Of a DNA stretch of 64,000 bases, positions 9,056-17,625 are shown one piece after another. Both the position numbers and the translations under genes were made by a program. This stretch comes from Gallaecimonas xiamenensis 3-C-1. GTDB taxonomy: Bacteria > Pseudomonadota > Gammaproteobacteria > Enterobacterales > Gallaecimonadaceae. The DNA lies in contig NZ_AMRI01000004.1 in the NCBI RefSeq assembly GCF_000299915.1, positions 62,001-126,000 on the forward strand, read 5' to 3'. Below the pieces are notes generated by a model. It was given only the letters and a program-made list of their open reading frames with translations. It searched no databases and was not told where the DNA came from. How positions within the stretch are numbered: the stretch's first letter is position 1; every line of letters begins with the position of its first letter.

Positions 9056-9777
9056 AACGCATTCTGGTAACCGGTGCCAGCCGAGGGATCGGCGCAGCCA
9101 TCGCCAAAACCCTGGCCGCCGAGGGCATAGCCGTGGTGATCCATTATCGGAACCGCCAAGACGCCGCCCTGGCGGTGCAGGCCGAGATTGAAGCGGCCGG
9201 TGGCCAGGCCAGCCTGTTGGCCTTTGATGTCAGCGACAGGGCCGCCGCCAAGGCCGCCCTCGAGGCCGACATGGCCGCCAACGGCCCCTACTACGGGGTG
9301 GTGGTCAATGCCGGCATTACCCGTGACGGCGCCTTCCCGGCCCTGACCGACGACGACTGGGACAGTGTCATCCACACCAACCTCGACGGCTTCTACAACG
9401 TGCTCAAGCCGGTGGTGATGCCCATGGTGCAAGGCCGCAAAGGGGGCCGTATCGTCACCCTGGCGTCGGTGTCGGGCCTTATCGGCAACCGTGGCCAGGT
9501 CAACTACTCGGCCTCCAAGGCCGGTATTATCGGCGCCACCAAGGCCTTGGCCCTGGAGCTGGCCAAGCGCAAGATCACCGTCAACTGCGTGGCCCCCGGC
9601 CTGATTGAGTCCGACATGACCGCCGAGCTGGAACATGGCGAGCATATTGTTGACCTTATCCCCCTGCGCCGCGCCGGCCAGGCCCAAGAAGTGGCGGACG
9701 CCGTGGCCTTCCTCTGTTCCGACAAGGCCGGTTACATCACCCGCCAGGTGCTCGCCGTCAACGGGGGGCTGTGCTGA
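9052..9777 (+). CDS. apeQ: 3-oxoacyl-ACP reductase, FabG type (APE)
   Basis: A 241-residue short-chain dehydrogenase with the NADP-binding TGASRGIG motif (residues 7-14) and the catalytic YSASK with Tyr152 and Lys156. It should reduce 3-oxoacyl-ACP intermediates in the polyene cycle. Length and motifs match FabG closely. The start overlaps the dehydratase stop (ATGA) and the stop overlaps the following ketosynthase start (TGATG). Confidence 0.93.
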   Translation: MKRILVTGASRGIGAAIAKTLAAEGIAVVIHYRNRQDAALAVQAEIEAAGGQASLLAFDVSDRAAAKAALEADMAANGPYYGVVVNAGITRDGAFPALTDDDWDSVIHTNLDGFYNVLKPVVMPMVQGRKGGRIVTLASVSGLIGNRGQVNYSASKAGIIGATKALALELAKRKITVNCVAPGLIESDMTAELEHGEHIVDLIPLRRAGQAQEVADAVAFLCSDKAGYITRQVLAVNGGLC

Positions 9778-11003
9778 TGCGCCGTGTCGTGGTAACCGGC
9801 ATGGCCGGTATCAGTTCCCTGGGGGCCGACTGGCCCAGCATCAAGGCTGCCATGCAGGCCGGCCAGAACGGCATCGTCCGCATGGACGCCTGGGACCAAT
9901 ATGAGGGCCTGAACACCAAATTGGCCGGCCCCGTGGACTTTGAGCGGCCCAAGCACTATTCGCGCAAACAGATTAGGTCCCACGGCCGGGTGTCGATGAT
10001 GGCCACCCGCGCCACCGAGCTTGCCCTGGAGCGGGCCGGGCTTTTGGGCCACGACTGCCTGACCGACGGCCGTACCGGTATCGCCTATGGCTCCTCCATC
10101 GGCTCCACCCCGCCCATCATGGCCTTTTCGGCCATGCTCGAGCGCAATGATTGCTCCAAGATCACCGCCACCAGCTACATCCAGATGATGGGGCACACCA
10201 CCTGTGTCAATGTCAGCCTGTTCTTCGGCCTCAAGGGCCGGGTGATCCCCACCTCCAGCGCCTGCACCTCCGGGTCCCAGGCCATCGGCTACGCCTTTGA
10301 AGCCATCAAATACGGCCATCAGGAGGTAATGGTGGCCGGCGGCGCCGAGGAGCTGTGCCCCACCGAGGCGGCGGTGTTCGACACCCTCTATGCCACCTCG
10401 ACCCGCAACGATAGCCCCGAACTTACCCCCCGCCCCTTCGATGCCGGCCGCGACGGCCTGGTGATAGGGGAGGGCGCCTCCACCCTGGTGCTGGAATCCT
10501 ATGAGCATGCCAAGGCCCGTGGCGCCACTATCTTGGCCGAACTGGTGGGTTTTGGTACCAACTGCGACGGCAGCCATGTGACCTCACCCACCTCTGAGAC
10601 CATGGAAGTGGCCATGCGTCTGGCCCTTAAAGACGCCGGCCTGGCGCCGGAAGCCGTGCAATATGTCAGCGCCCACGGCACTGCCACCGAGCAGGGGGAC
10701 ATCGCCGAGAGCCAGGCCACCCACCGGGTGTTTGGCAAGGGCATTGCCATCAGCTCACTGAAAAGCTACTTCGGCCACACCCTGGGGGCCTGCGGCGCCC
10801 TGGAAGCCTGGCTGGGCATCGAGATGATGCACGACGGCTGGTTTGCGCCAACCCTCAACCTCACCGAGCGCGACCCGCGCTGTGGCGACCTTGATTACCT
10901 CACCGGCAGCGGCCGCCAGATGGCGGTGGACTGCTGGATGAGCAACAACTTTGCCTTTGGCGGTATCAATACCTCGCTGATTTTCAAACGCGTCCAGGAA
11001 TAA
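9777..11003 (+). CDS. apeR: Beta-ketoacyl-ACP synthase, FabB/FabF type (APE)
   Basis: A 408-residue condensing enzyme with a complete triad: Cys163 in TSSACTSGSQA, His300 in SAHGTATEQGD and His334 in SYFGHTLGACG. In characterised APE pathways ApeR handles the first condensation from the aryl starter. An in-frame GTG 6 bp upstream exists, but ATG 9777 forming TGATG with the ketoreductase stop is the natural coupled start. A 7 bp gap separates it from the final flavoprotein gene. Confidence 0.92.
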   Translation: MRRVVVTGMAGISSLGADWPSIKAAMQAGQNGIVRMDAWDQYEGLNTKLAGPVDFERPKHYSRKQIRSHGRVSMMATRATELALERAGLLGHDCLTDGRTGIAYGSSIGSTPPIMAFSAMLERNDCSKITATSYIQMMGHTTCVNVSLFFGLKGRVIPTSSACTSGSQAIGYAFEAIKYGHQEVMVAGGAEELCPTEAAVFDTLYATSTRNDSPELTPRPFDAGRDGLVIGEGASTLVLESYEHAKARGATILAELVGFGTNCDGSHVTSPTSETMEVAMRLALKDAGLAPEAVQYVSAHGTATEQGDIAESQATHRVFGKGIAISSLKSYFGHTLGACGALEAWLGIEMMHDGWFAPTLNLTERDPRCGDLDYLTGSGRQMAVDCWMSNNFAFGGINTSLIFKRVQE

Positions 11004-11010
11004 CAACATA

Positions 11011-12267
11011 ATGAAAACGGAAGTACGTCGCGACCGAGTACAGGTAGCGGTGATCGGTGCCGGCCCGGCCGGCGTTTTGGCAGCCACCTTGCTGCATCGC
11101 CAGGGGATCAGTGTCAGGGTCCTGGAAAAGAACCACTTTCCACGGTTTTCCATCGGCGAGAGCCTGCTGCCCCAATCCATGGTCTATCTGGAAGAGGCGG
11201 GCCTCATCGGGGGGCTACAGGACAAGGCTCAGGAACTGGGCTTTCAGTTTAAAAACGGCGCCGGCTTTCGCCACCAGGGCCGCTACGTCGATTTTGACTT
11301 CACCGACAAGGTCAGCCCGGGCCCGGGTACCACCTTTCAGGTAAAAAGGGCGGCCTTTGACAAACTACTGGCCGACCAGGCCCAGGAGCAGGGGGTGGAT
11401 ATCCGTTTCGGCCACGGCATCGACACCGTGACGACGGACGAGCAGCAGGCGCTGCTGACCGGCACCGACAACGAGGGCAATGCCTACCAGGTTGCCGCCG
11501 ACTTTGTGCTGGACGCCTCCGGTTTTGCCCGGGTACTGCCAAGGCTGTTTGACCTGGAAAGTCCCTCCGGCCTGGCGCCGCGCCAATCCTTTTTCACCCA
11601 TGTGCGCGACCACATAGCCCCGGCGGATTTTGATCGCAACAAGATCCTCATCAGCGTCCACCCCCAGCACCATGATGTCTGGTACTGGCTTATTCCCTTC
11701 AGTGACGGCACCTGTTCTTTGGGAGTGGTGGGGGAAGTGGCTTACTTCGAAGAGCGTGGCCTGGATAACGAAACCATGCTGCGCACCCTGGTGGCTGAAG
11801 AACCGGGGCTCAAGGCCCTGCTGAGCCAGGCCCAGTACCTCAATCCGGTCAACAGCCTCAAGGGCTACTCGGCCAAGGTCAAGCAGCTGTGGGGCAAGCG
11901 CTATGCCCTGCTGGGCAATGCCGGTGAGTTTTTGGACCCGGTGTTCTCTTCTGGGGTCACCATTGCCTTTACCTCGGCTAGCCTCGCCGCCAAGGCTTTG
12001 GTGCGCCAGTTCAAGGGTGATGTGGTGGACTGGCAGGCCGATTACGCCCAGCCCCTGCAGCAGGGAGTGGATGTGTTTCGCACCTATGTGGAAGGCTGGT
12101 ACGACGGCATATTCCAGGACGTGATCTTCTACCCCAATCCCCAGGCCCAGATTAAGCGCATGGTCTGTTCCATCCTGGCGGGGTACGCTTGGGACAGGTC
12201 CAACCCTTATGTGGCCGAGTCCAAGCGCCGCTTGGCGGCCCTGGCCGAGGTCTGCCGCCTGAACTGA
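11011..12267 (+). CDS. Flavin-dependent halogenase-like oxidoreductase (APE)
   Basis: A 418-residue FAD protein. Visible are the dinucleotide fold GAGPAG (residues 16-21), GES at 49-51, a W-x-W-x-I-P motif (WYWLIP, Trp224-Pro229) and an F-x-x-P-x-x-S-x-G motif (FLDPVFSSG, 307-315). The last two are associated with flavin-dependent halogenases. Lys81 in FQFKNG lies about where these enzymes carry their catalytic lysine, though I could not align it rigorously. Many APE clusters carry such a flavoprotein; xanthomonadin, a related pigment, is brominated. Whether this one halogenates, hydroxylates or desaturates is unknown. It is the last gene before the operon terminator. Confidence 0.75.
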   Translation: MKTEVRRDRVQVAVIGAGPAGVLAATLLHRQGISVRVLEKNHFPRFSIGESLLPQSMVYLEEAGLIGGLQDKAQELGFQFKNGAGFRHQGRYVDFDFTDKVSPGPGTTFQVKRAAFDKLLADQAQEQGVDIRFGHGIDTVTTDEQQALLTGTDNEGNAYQVAADFVLDASGFARVLPRLFDLESPSGLAPRQSFFTHVRDHIAPADFDRNKILISVHPQHHDVWYWLIPFSDGTCSLGVVGEVAYFEERGLDNETMLRTLVAEEPGLKALLSQAQYLNPVNSLKGYSAKVKQLWGKRYALLGNAGEFLDPVFSSGVTIAFTSASLAAKALVRQFKGDVVDWQADYAQPLQQGVDVFRTYVEGWYDGIFQDVIFYPNPQAQIKRMVCSILAGYAWDRSNPYVAESKRRLAALAEVCRLN

Positions 12268-12270
12268 GCT

Positions 12271-12300
12271 AAGGCCGGCGTAGCCAAATGCCGGCCTTTC
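12271..12300 (+). terminator. Rho-independent terminator after APE operon
   Basis: A 9 bp perfect stem AAGGCCGGC/GCCGGCCTT with a 10-base loop is followed by a short T-rich tail (TTTCT). It sits 4 bp after the flavoprotein stop and marks the end of the APE transcription unit. Confidence 0.75.
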
Positions 12301-12338
12301 TGCAACAGTGTAGGCAGATAGCCAAGGAGAACAGTGCC

Positions 12339-12743
12339 ATGAAAAGATGGATGTCCCTGCCGGTGTTGGCCCTGGCGGCCTGTACCAGCGTGCCGCCAGA
12401 AGGGGTGGATGCCCGGATGCAGCGATGGCAAGGCTACCCGGTAGAAGCTTTAATGGACAAGTGGGGGGTACCGGCCCAGACCACCAAAGTGGAAGGCCAG
12501 GACTGGCTTATTTACCGGGATAGCCGCAGTTCGTCCAAGCCCAGCATAGGGGTAGGGGTTGGCGGAGGGTCCGGCAACGTATTTGGTTCCATCGGTACCG
12601 TCTTCGGCGGTGGCCGCAGCAGTGACGGCTGTACCCGCCAAGTGGTGGTGGCTGACGGCAAGGTGGCGCAGATCCGCTGGCAGGGGGACCCTAAACTCTG
12701 TTGGGAACTGACCCCGGTACCCGGCGATACCCCGCAACAATGA
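12339..12743 (+). CDS. Small hypothetical lipoprotein
   Basis: ATG 12339 has an AAGGAG ribosome site and yields 134 residues with a lipoprotein signal (MKRWMSLPVLALAACTS, Cys15). The region after it (about 30-60) recalls the start of SmpA/OmlA-like small lipoproteins (YPVEALMDKWGVPAQ), followed by a Gly-rich stretch (about 75-100) and a C-terminal strand region with two cysteines. I do not recognise a defined family with certainty. It follows the APE terminator, so it is probably transcribed separately together with the next lipoprotein gene. Confidence 0.75.
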   Translation: MKRWMSLPVLALAACTSVPPEGVDARMQRWQGYPVEALMDKWGVPAQTTKVEGQDWLIYRDSRSSSKPSIGVGVGGGSGNVFGSIGTVFGGGRSSDGCTRQVVVADGKVAQIRWQGDPKLCWELTPVPGDTPQQ

Positions 12744-12780
12744 GGGCGGCCAGGCAGGTCCGCCTCGGCAGGGAGCGTTA

Positions 12781-13203
12781 ATGATGGACAAGCGATTTTG
12801 GCTGTGGGCGACCATGGCGATGCTGGCGGGGTGCCAACGCCCCGATGACCCCAGTTTCTATGACACCCAGTGGTATCTGGCACCAGAGACGGTGCAGGGG
12901 CCCTTGCGTACTGCGGCCAGCGGCACCAAGGGGGTGACCCTGAGGTTGACCTCGGACGGCAAGCTGTCAGGTAGCAGCGGCTGTAACCGCTATTTCGGTT
13001 CTTACCAGCTGGTCAACGGTACCGCCTTCCAGGTGGGGGCCATCGGCAGCACCAAGATGGCTTGCCTGGGTGAGCTGATGCAGGGGGAAGGGCTGTTCCT
13101 GGACCGGCTGAGCAAGGCCAACTGGCTGGAACAGGAAGGTGACACCCTCAAGCTCTACTCCGACGGATTCGAGACACCGCTGCGTTTTCGCCAGCAGCGT
13201 TAG
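12781..13203 (+). CDS. META/HslJ-domain lipoprotein
   Basis: A 140-residue protein with an N-terminal lipobox (AMLAGCQ). It has a META-domain body: TQWYLA, LTSDGKLSGSSGCNRYFGSY and IGSTKMACLGELMQGEG are the characteristic conserved blocks, with the Gly-Cys-Asn turn and the Cys of the MAC motif. HslJ-like proteins are periplasmic or outer-membrane associated and linked to stress or antibiotic tolerance in E. coli. ATG 12781 and 12784 are both possible. Its 3' end overlaps the convergent GNAT gene by 4 bp. Confidence 0.85.
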   Translation: MMDKRFWLWATMAMLAGCQRPDDPSFYDTQWYLAPETVQGPLRTAASGTKGVTLRLTSDGKLSGSSGCNRYFGSYQLVNGTAFQVGAIGSTKMACLGELMQGEGLFLDRLSKANWLEQEGDTLKLYSDGFETPLRFRQQR

Positions 13204-13760
13204 TCCCACTCCAACACTTCGCGCCGCTGGCGCAGATCCAGGTTCACCCGCAGCAGACCGTCTTCCATGATGGTGCGGGTGGGCAGCCCCGACTTCCTGA
13301 AGACCCCTATCATGCCCCTGTTTTGGGGCAATACCTCGGCCACGAACTCTTCAATGCCCTGCTCCCGGGCGATTTTGACCAGGTGGTTGAAGAGGATGAA
13401 GCCGACCCCATGGCTTTGCAGGCTGTCCACCACGGCACAGGCAAATTCGGCCCTTTTGACCTTGGTGCCCGGCAGCACTATGTAGCGGCCTATGCCCAGT
13501 GCCTCTTCTTCGCCTTTATCGCTGTAATGGCCGGCAGCGATGGCCACGTGGTTTTCAAAGTCCACGTCGGTAAAGCGGGCCGCTTCGTCCAGGCTCATCT
13601 GCCATTTGGGGCGCATGAAGCGGTAGTAGATGGAACGGTCGGACATGTGCTCGTAGGCCTTGAGCAGGGCGTACTTGTCTTCCCGGCGCACGGCGCGCAC
13701 GAAAACGGGGGTGCCGTCTTTCATGCGGTCAAAGGACAGGTAGTGGCGGCTGTTGATCAT
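13200..13760 (-). CDS. GNAT family N-acetyltransferase
   Basis: A 186-residue GNAT protein. RAVRREDKYALLKAYEHMSD-SIYYRFM (about 22-50) is the N-terminal block seen in the acetyltransferase domain of Pat-like enzymes. ACAVVDSLQSHGVGFILFNHLVKIARE (about 107-133) gives the beta4/acetyl-CoA pyrophosphate loop, here Q-S-H-G-V-G instead of the usual Q/R-x-x-G-x-G. VLPQNRGMIGVFRKSG is the beta5-alpha4 segment. The acceptor is unknown. No strong Shine-Dalgarno precedes ATG 13760. A 15 bp palindrome lies just upstream. Confidence 0.85.
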   Translation of the reverse strand: MINSRHYLSFDRMKDGTPVFVRAVRREDKYALLKAYEHMSDRSIYYRFMRPKWQMSLDEAARFTDVDFENHVAIAAGHYSDKGEEEALGIGRYIVLPGTKVKRAEFACAVVDSLQSHGVGFILFNHLVKIAREQGIEEFVAEVLPQNRGMIGVFRKSGLPTRTIMEDGLLRVNLDLRQRREVLEWD

Positions 13761-13770
13761 GGGGAGCCCG

Positions 13771-13785
13771 TGCGCAATTTGCGCA
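13771..13785 (-). promoter_or_regulatory. Palindromic candidate operator before GNAT gene
   Basis: A perfect 7-1-7 palindrome, TGCGCAATTTGCGCA, lies 10 bp upstream of the GNAT start. On the minus strand it directly follows a possible -10 element (TACACT). That position would let a dimeric repressor block transcription. The cognate regulator is unknown. Confidence 0.4.
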
Positions 13786-13844
13786 TAGTGTAACCACTTA
13801 TGATGGCCAACACAGGATCTGGATCAACTGCGCGGAGCAGTTGT

Positions 13845-13871
13845 AAAAAACCCCGCCGGGGCGGGGTTTTT
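13845..13871 (-). terminator. Terminator after nrdB
   Basis: An 11 bp stem AAAAACCCCGC/GCGGGGTTTTT with loop CGGG; its A-run gives a T-run on the minus strand just 3 bp after the nrdB stop. The symmetrical T-run could also stop transcription in the other direction. Confidence 0.85.
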
Positions 13872-13873
13872 GT

Positions 13874-15004
13874 TTAGAGGTCGAAGTCGTCCAGGTCGCC
13901 AAGGTCGACATTGGCGTCGATTTGGCCCACCAGGTAGGAGCTTATTTCCGACTCCTGGGGCGCCACCTGCACGTTGTCCGAGACCAGCCAGGCATTGATC
14001 CAGGGGATGGGGTTGGAGGTGGTGGCAAAGGCCGGGGTCAGGCCCACCGCGTTCATCCGCACATTGGTGATGTATTCCACGTACTGGCTGAGGATGGACT
14101 CGTTCAGGCCGATCATGGAACCGTCTTTAAACAGGTACTTGGCCCAGGCCTTTTCCTGCTCGGCGGCGCGGGTAAACAGCGCTTCGCTCTCGGCGCGGCA
14201 CTCGATGGCAATTTCGGCCCACTCGTTGCCTTCCTTGCCGTCGCGCATCAGGTTCAAGATCTGCTGGGTGCCGCTCAAATGCAGGGCTTCGTCCCGGGCG
14301 ATGAACTTGATGATCTTGGCGTTGCCTTCCATCAGTTTGCGCTCGGCAAAGGCAAAGGAGCAGGCAAAGCTGACATAGAAGCGGATGGCTTCCAGGGCGT
14401 TGACCGCCATCATGCACAGATAGAGCTTTTTCTTGAGATCCCGGAGGTTTATCTCATAGGTCTTGCCGCCCACCAGATGGCTGCCTTCGCCGTGCAGTTG
14501 CCAGATCTGGGTGTACTCGATGAGCACATCGTAATAACCGGCAATCTCGTCGGCGCGCTTTTGGATCTCCTCGTTCATCACGATATCGTCGAAGACCTTC
14601 GACGGATCGGCGACGATATTGCGGATGATGTGGGTGTAGGAGCGCGAGTGAATGGTCTCGGAAAAAGACCAGGTCTCTATCCAGGTTTCCAGCTCAGGGA
14701 TGGACACCAGGGGCAGCAGGGCCACGTTGGGGCTGCGGCCTTGGATGGAATCCAGCAGGGTCTGGTATTTGAGGTTGGACAGGAAGATATGCTGCTCGTG
14801 CTCAGGCAGCTGGGAAAAATCCACACGGTCTTTTGAGACGTCCACTTCTTCCGGGCGCCAGAAGAAGGACAGCTGCTTTTCAATCAGCTTTTCAAAGACT
14901 TCATATTTTTGTTGGTCGTAGCGGGCCACGTTGACCGGCTGGCCGAAGAACATCGGCTCGGTCAGCGCATTGTTGTTGACCCGGCTGAAAGTGGTGTAAC
15001 GCAT
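13874..15004 (-). CDS. nrdB: Class Ia ribonucleotide reductase, beta subunit
   Basis: The 376-residue product equals the E. coli NrdB length. The diiron/tyrosyl radical region [17 protein letters not shown] is present with the radical tyrosine (Tyr122 in E. coli numbering) and Glu/His ligands; [10 protein letters not shown] and [12 protein letters not shown] give further ligand positions. It supplies the radical for NrdA in deoxyribonucleotide synthesis. It lies 48 bp after nrdA in the same direction with an intercistronic hairpin. No yfaE-like ferredoxin gene follows, unlike in E. coli, since a terminator comes immediately. Confidence 0.97.
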   Translation of the reverse strand: MRYTTFSRVNNNALTEPMFFGQPVNVARYDQQKYEVFEKLIEKQLSFFWRPEEVDVSKDRVDFSQLPEHEQHIFLSNLKYQTLLDSIQGRSPNVALLPLVSIPELETWIETWSFSETIHSRSYTHIIRNIVADPSKVFDDIVMNEEIQKRADEIAGYYDVLIEYTQIWQLHGEGSHLVGGKTYEINLRDLKKKLYLCMMAVNALEAIRFYVSFACSFAFAERKLMEGNAKIIKFIARDEALHLSGTQQILNLMRDGKEGNEWAEIAIECRAESEALFTRAAEQEKAWAKYLFKDGSMIGLNESILSQYVEYITNVRMNAVGLTPAFATTSNPIPWINAWLVSDNVQVAPQESEISSYLVGQIDANVDLGDLDDFDL

Positions 15005-15024
15005 TCGCTAATGGCTCCCTGAGG

Positions 15025-15045
15025 AAGGGGGGCTTAGCCCCCCTT
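15025..15045 (-). other. Intercistronic hairpin between nrdA and nrdB
   Basis: A perfect 9 bp stem AAGGGGGGC/GCCCCCCTT with a 3-base loop, without a T-tract on the minus strand. More likely an mRNA-stabilising or partial attenuating hairpin than a full terminator. Confidence 0.55.
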
Positions 15046-15052
15046 CAAATCA

Positions 15053-17374
15053 TCAAATCTTGCAAGCACCGCCGGCGCAACCGTCATCTTCTTCCATGAT
15101 GGCGACAGTGGCCTGGGGTTCCTTGGCGGCGGTGGCAGACAGATCTTTTTGGGCATCTGCGGCGCCGTCACGGGTGTTGTGATAGTACAGGGTCTTCACA
15201 CCGTATTTATAGGCGGTGAGCAGATCCTTGATCATCGATTGCATCGGCACCTTGCCGCCCGGGAATTTGGCCGGGTCGTAGTTGGTGTTGGCGCTGATGG
15301 ACTGGTCGATGAACTTCTGCATGATGCCCACCAGTTGCAGGTAGCCATCGTTGTTGGGGATGTCCCACAGCAGCTCGTAAGCGTTCTTGAGGTTCTCGTA
15401 GTCCGGTACCACCTGGCGCAGGATGCCGTCCTTGGAGGCCTTCACGGAAATGTGGCCGCGCGGCGGTTCAATGCCGTTGGTGGCGTTGGAGATCTGCGAG
15501 CTGGTCTCGGAGGGCATCAGCGCCGACAGGGTGCTGTTGCGCAGGCCATGCTGGACGATGTCCTTGCGCAGCTGTTCCCAATCCAGGTGCAGCGGCTCTT
15601 CGACAATCTTGTCCAAGTCCTTTTTGTAGGTGTCGATGGGCAGTACGCCTTTGGCGTAGGTGGTCTCATCGAACATGGGGCAGGCGCCGCGCTCTTTGGC
15701 CAATTCCATGGAGGCTTTGAGCAGGTAGTACTGCATGGCCTCGAAGGTCTTGTGGGTCAGGCCGTTGGCGCTGCCGTCGGAGTAGCGCACGCCGTTCTTG
15801 GCGAGATAATAGGCGTAGTTGATGACGCCCACACCCAAAGTGCGGCGGCCCATGGTGGCGATATGAGCGGCCTTGACCGGGTAGTCCTGGTAGTCCAGCA
15901 GGCTGTCCAGGGCCCGTACCGCCAGCTCGGCCAGTTCTTCGAACTCGCTGATGTCGCTGATGGCGCCGAGGTTAAAGGCGGACAGGGTACACAGGGCAAT
16001 CTCGCCGTTCTCGTCGTTGATGTCCATCAACGGCTTGGTGGGCAGGGCGATTTCCAGGCACAGGTTGGACTGGCGCACCGGCGCCACAGCCGGGTCAAAG
16101 GGGCTGTGGGTGTTGCAGTGGTCCACGTTCTGCACGTAGATGCGGCCGGTAGAAGCACGCTCGGACAGCACCAGGGAGAACAGCTCCACGGCTTTGACGC
16201 TGCGTTTGCGGATCGACTCGTCCTGCTCGTACTTGGCGTAGAGCTCTTCGAACTTGGCCTGATCGGCAAAGAAGGCGTCATAAAGGCCAGGCACGTCGGA
16301 GGGGCTGAACAGGGTGATGTCGCCGCCCTTGATCAGGCGCTGGTACATCAGGCGGTTGATCTGTACGCCGTAATCCATGTGCCGGACCCGGTTTTCCTCA
16401 ACGCCACGGTTGTTCTTCAGTACCAGCAGGTTCTCCACCTCCAGGTGCCACAGGGGGTAGAACAGGGTGGCAGCGCCACCTCGGACCCCGCCCTGGGAAC
16501 AGGACTTAACGGCGGTCTGGAAGTGCTTGTAGAAGGGGATACAGCCGGTATGGAAGGCTTCGCCGCCGCGAATGGGGCTACCCAGGGCGCGGATACGGCC
16601 GGCGTTGATACCGATACCGGCACGCTGGGAGACGTACCGGACTATCGCAGCCGCCGTGGCGTTGATGGAATCGAGGGAGTCACCGGTCTCGATCAGCACG
16701 CAGGAGCTGAACTGACGGGTGGGGGTGCGCACGCCGGACATGATGGGCGTGGGCAGGGAAAGCTTGAAGGTGGACACGGCGTCGTAGAAACGCTTGATGT
16801 AGTCCAGGCGCGTATCGTGGGGGTAGTCCGCGAACAGACAGGCGGCCACCAGGATATAAAGGAACTGGGCAGATTCGTAGATCTCGCCGGTTACCCGGTT
16901 TTGCACCAGGTATTTGCCTTCCAGCTGTTTGACCGCCGCGTAGGAGAAGTTCATGTCGCGGCCGTGCTCGATCAGGCCGTTGAGGGTGTCGAAATCCTCG
17001 CGGGAATAATCGGACAACAGGTGTTTGTCGTATTTGCCCATCTCCACCATCTTGCTGACATGGTCAAACAGGTGGGGGGGCTCGAACTCACCGTAGGCTT
17101 TTTTGCGCAGGTGAAACACCGCCAGGCGGGCGGCCAGGTACTGATAGTCAGGCGCTTCTTCGCTGATCAGATCAGCGGCGGCCTTGATCAGGGTTTCATG
17201 GATGTCAGCGGTCTTGATCCCGTCATAGAACTGGATCTGGGCGCGCAGTTCCACCTGGGAGACAGAGACGTTATTGAGACCATCGGCGGCCCAGGTAACA
17301 ACGCGATGGATCTTGTCCAGATCGATCGCTTCCTGCTGGCCGTTGCGCTTGGTGACGAGGAGGTTCTTATTCAT
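15053..17374 (-). CDS. nrdA: Class Ia ribonucleotide reductase, alpha subunit
   Basis: A 773-residue catalytic subunit, slightly longer than E. coli NrdA (761). The N-terminal ATP-cone (MNKNLLVTKRNGQQEAIDLDKIHRV region), the catalytic NLCLEI cysteine block, and the C-terminal CAGGACKI redox cysteine pair are all present. It reduces ribonucleoside diphosphates. The presence of the ATP-cone implies dATP feedback inhibition. Transcription starts in the AT-rich region upstream that carries two NrdR-like boxes. Confidence 0.97.
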   Translation of the reverse strand: MNKNLLVTKRNGQQEAIDLDKIHRVVTWAADGLNNVSVSQVELRAQIQFYDGIKTADIHETLIKAAADLISEEAPDYQYLAARLAVFHLRKKAYGEFEPPHLFDHVSKMVEMGKYDKHLLSDYSREDFDTLNGLIEHGRDMNFSYAAVKQLEGKYLVQNRVTGEIYESAQFLYILVAACLFADYPHDTRLDYIKRFYDAVSTFKLSLPTPIMSGVRTPTRQFSSCVLIETGDSLDSINATAAAIVRYVSQRAGIGINAGRIRALGSPIRGGEAFHTGCIPFYKHFQTAVKSCSQGGVRGGAATLFYPLWHLEVENLLVLKNNRGVEENRVRHMDYGVQINRLMYQRLIKGGDITLFSPSDVPGLYDAFFADQAKFEELYAKYEQDESIRKRSVKAVELFSLVLSERASTGRIYVQNVDHCNTHSPFDPAVAPVRQSNLCLEIALPTKPLMDINDENGEIALCTLSAFNLGAISDISEFEELAELAVRALDSLLDYQDYPVKAAHIATMGRRTLGVGVINYAYYLAKNGVRYSDGSANGLTHKTFEAMQYYLLKASMELAKERGACPMFDETTYAKGVLPIDTYKKDLDKIVEEPLHLDWEQLRKDIVQHGLRNSTLSALMPSETSSQISNATNGIEPPRGHISVKASKDGILRQVVPDYENLKNAYELLWDIPNNDGYLQLVGIMQKFIDQSISANTNYDPAKFPGGKVPMQSMIKDLLTAYKYGVKTLYYHNTRDGAADAQKDLSATAAKEPQATVAIMEEDDGCAGGACKI

Positions 17375-17456
17375 GGCTTACCTTATCTGCCTTTTCCCTA
17401 AGTACCGCCGGCAACACTACTTCGACACTGGCGTGTATGACCTGTGTATTTTAGAT

Positions 17457-17472
17457 ACACAAGATATTGGGT
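17457..17472 (-). promoter_or_regulatory. NrdR box 1 upstream of nrdA
   Basis: The sequence ACACAAGATATTGGGT matches the 16 bp NrdR consensus (acaCwAtATaTwGtgt) at 14 positions by eye. It sits 83 bp upstream of the nrdA start, where NrdR represses class Ia reductase operons. Confidence 0.7.
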
Positions 17473-17488
17473 TTTTTTACGATACGAG

Positions 17489-17504
17489 GAACAAGATAGT
17501 GAGG
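17489..17504 (-). promoter_or_regulatory. NrdR box 2 upstream of nrdA
   Basis: GAACAAGATAGTGAGG is a weaker NrdR-box match (about 10 of 16) but shares the CAAGATA core with box 1 and is offset by exactly 32 bp, three helical turns, the usual spacing of paired NrdR boxes. The rest of the 251 bp nrdA-gph interval holds no gene that I can support. Confidence 0.55.
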
Positions 17505-17573
17505 TATTGGGTCGCTTTCAAGTTTGCTAAGTGGTGGCTTTTTGCCCCTGTGAGTATCCACTAACGTAAGGGC

Positions 17574-17594
17574 AAAGGGCGTCGCCGCCCTTTT
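17574..17594 (-). terminator. Candidate terminator after gph
   Basis: An 8 bp stem AAAGGGCG/CGCCCTTT with loop TCGC lies 32 bp beyond the gph stop on the minus strand. The tail on that strand is weak in T, so termination may be partial. Confidence 0.45.
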
Positions 17595-17625
17595 GAAAAA
17601 GCAAGCCCTGGGAAGAAAAATCCGA

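Noticed and set aside
15149-17401. A 750-codon open frame on the + strand opposite nrdA.
   Set aside because: It mirrors nrdA exactly, has no family motifs and a His/Val/Gly/Gln-rich composition typical of antisense frames in GC-rich coding DNA.
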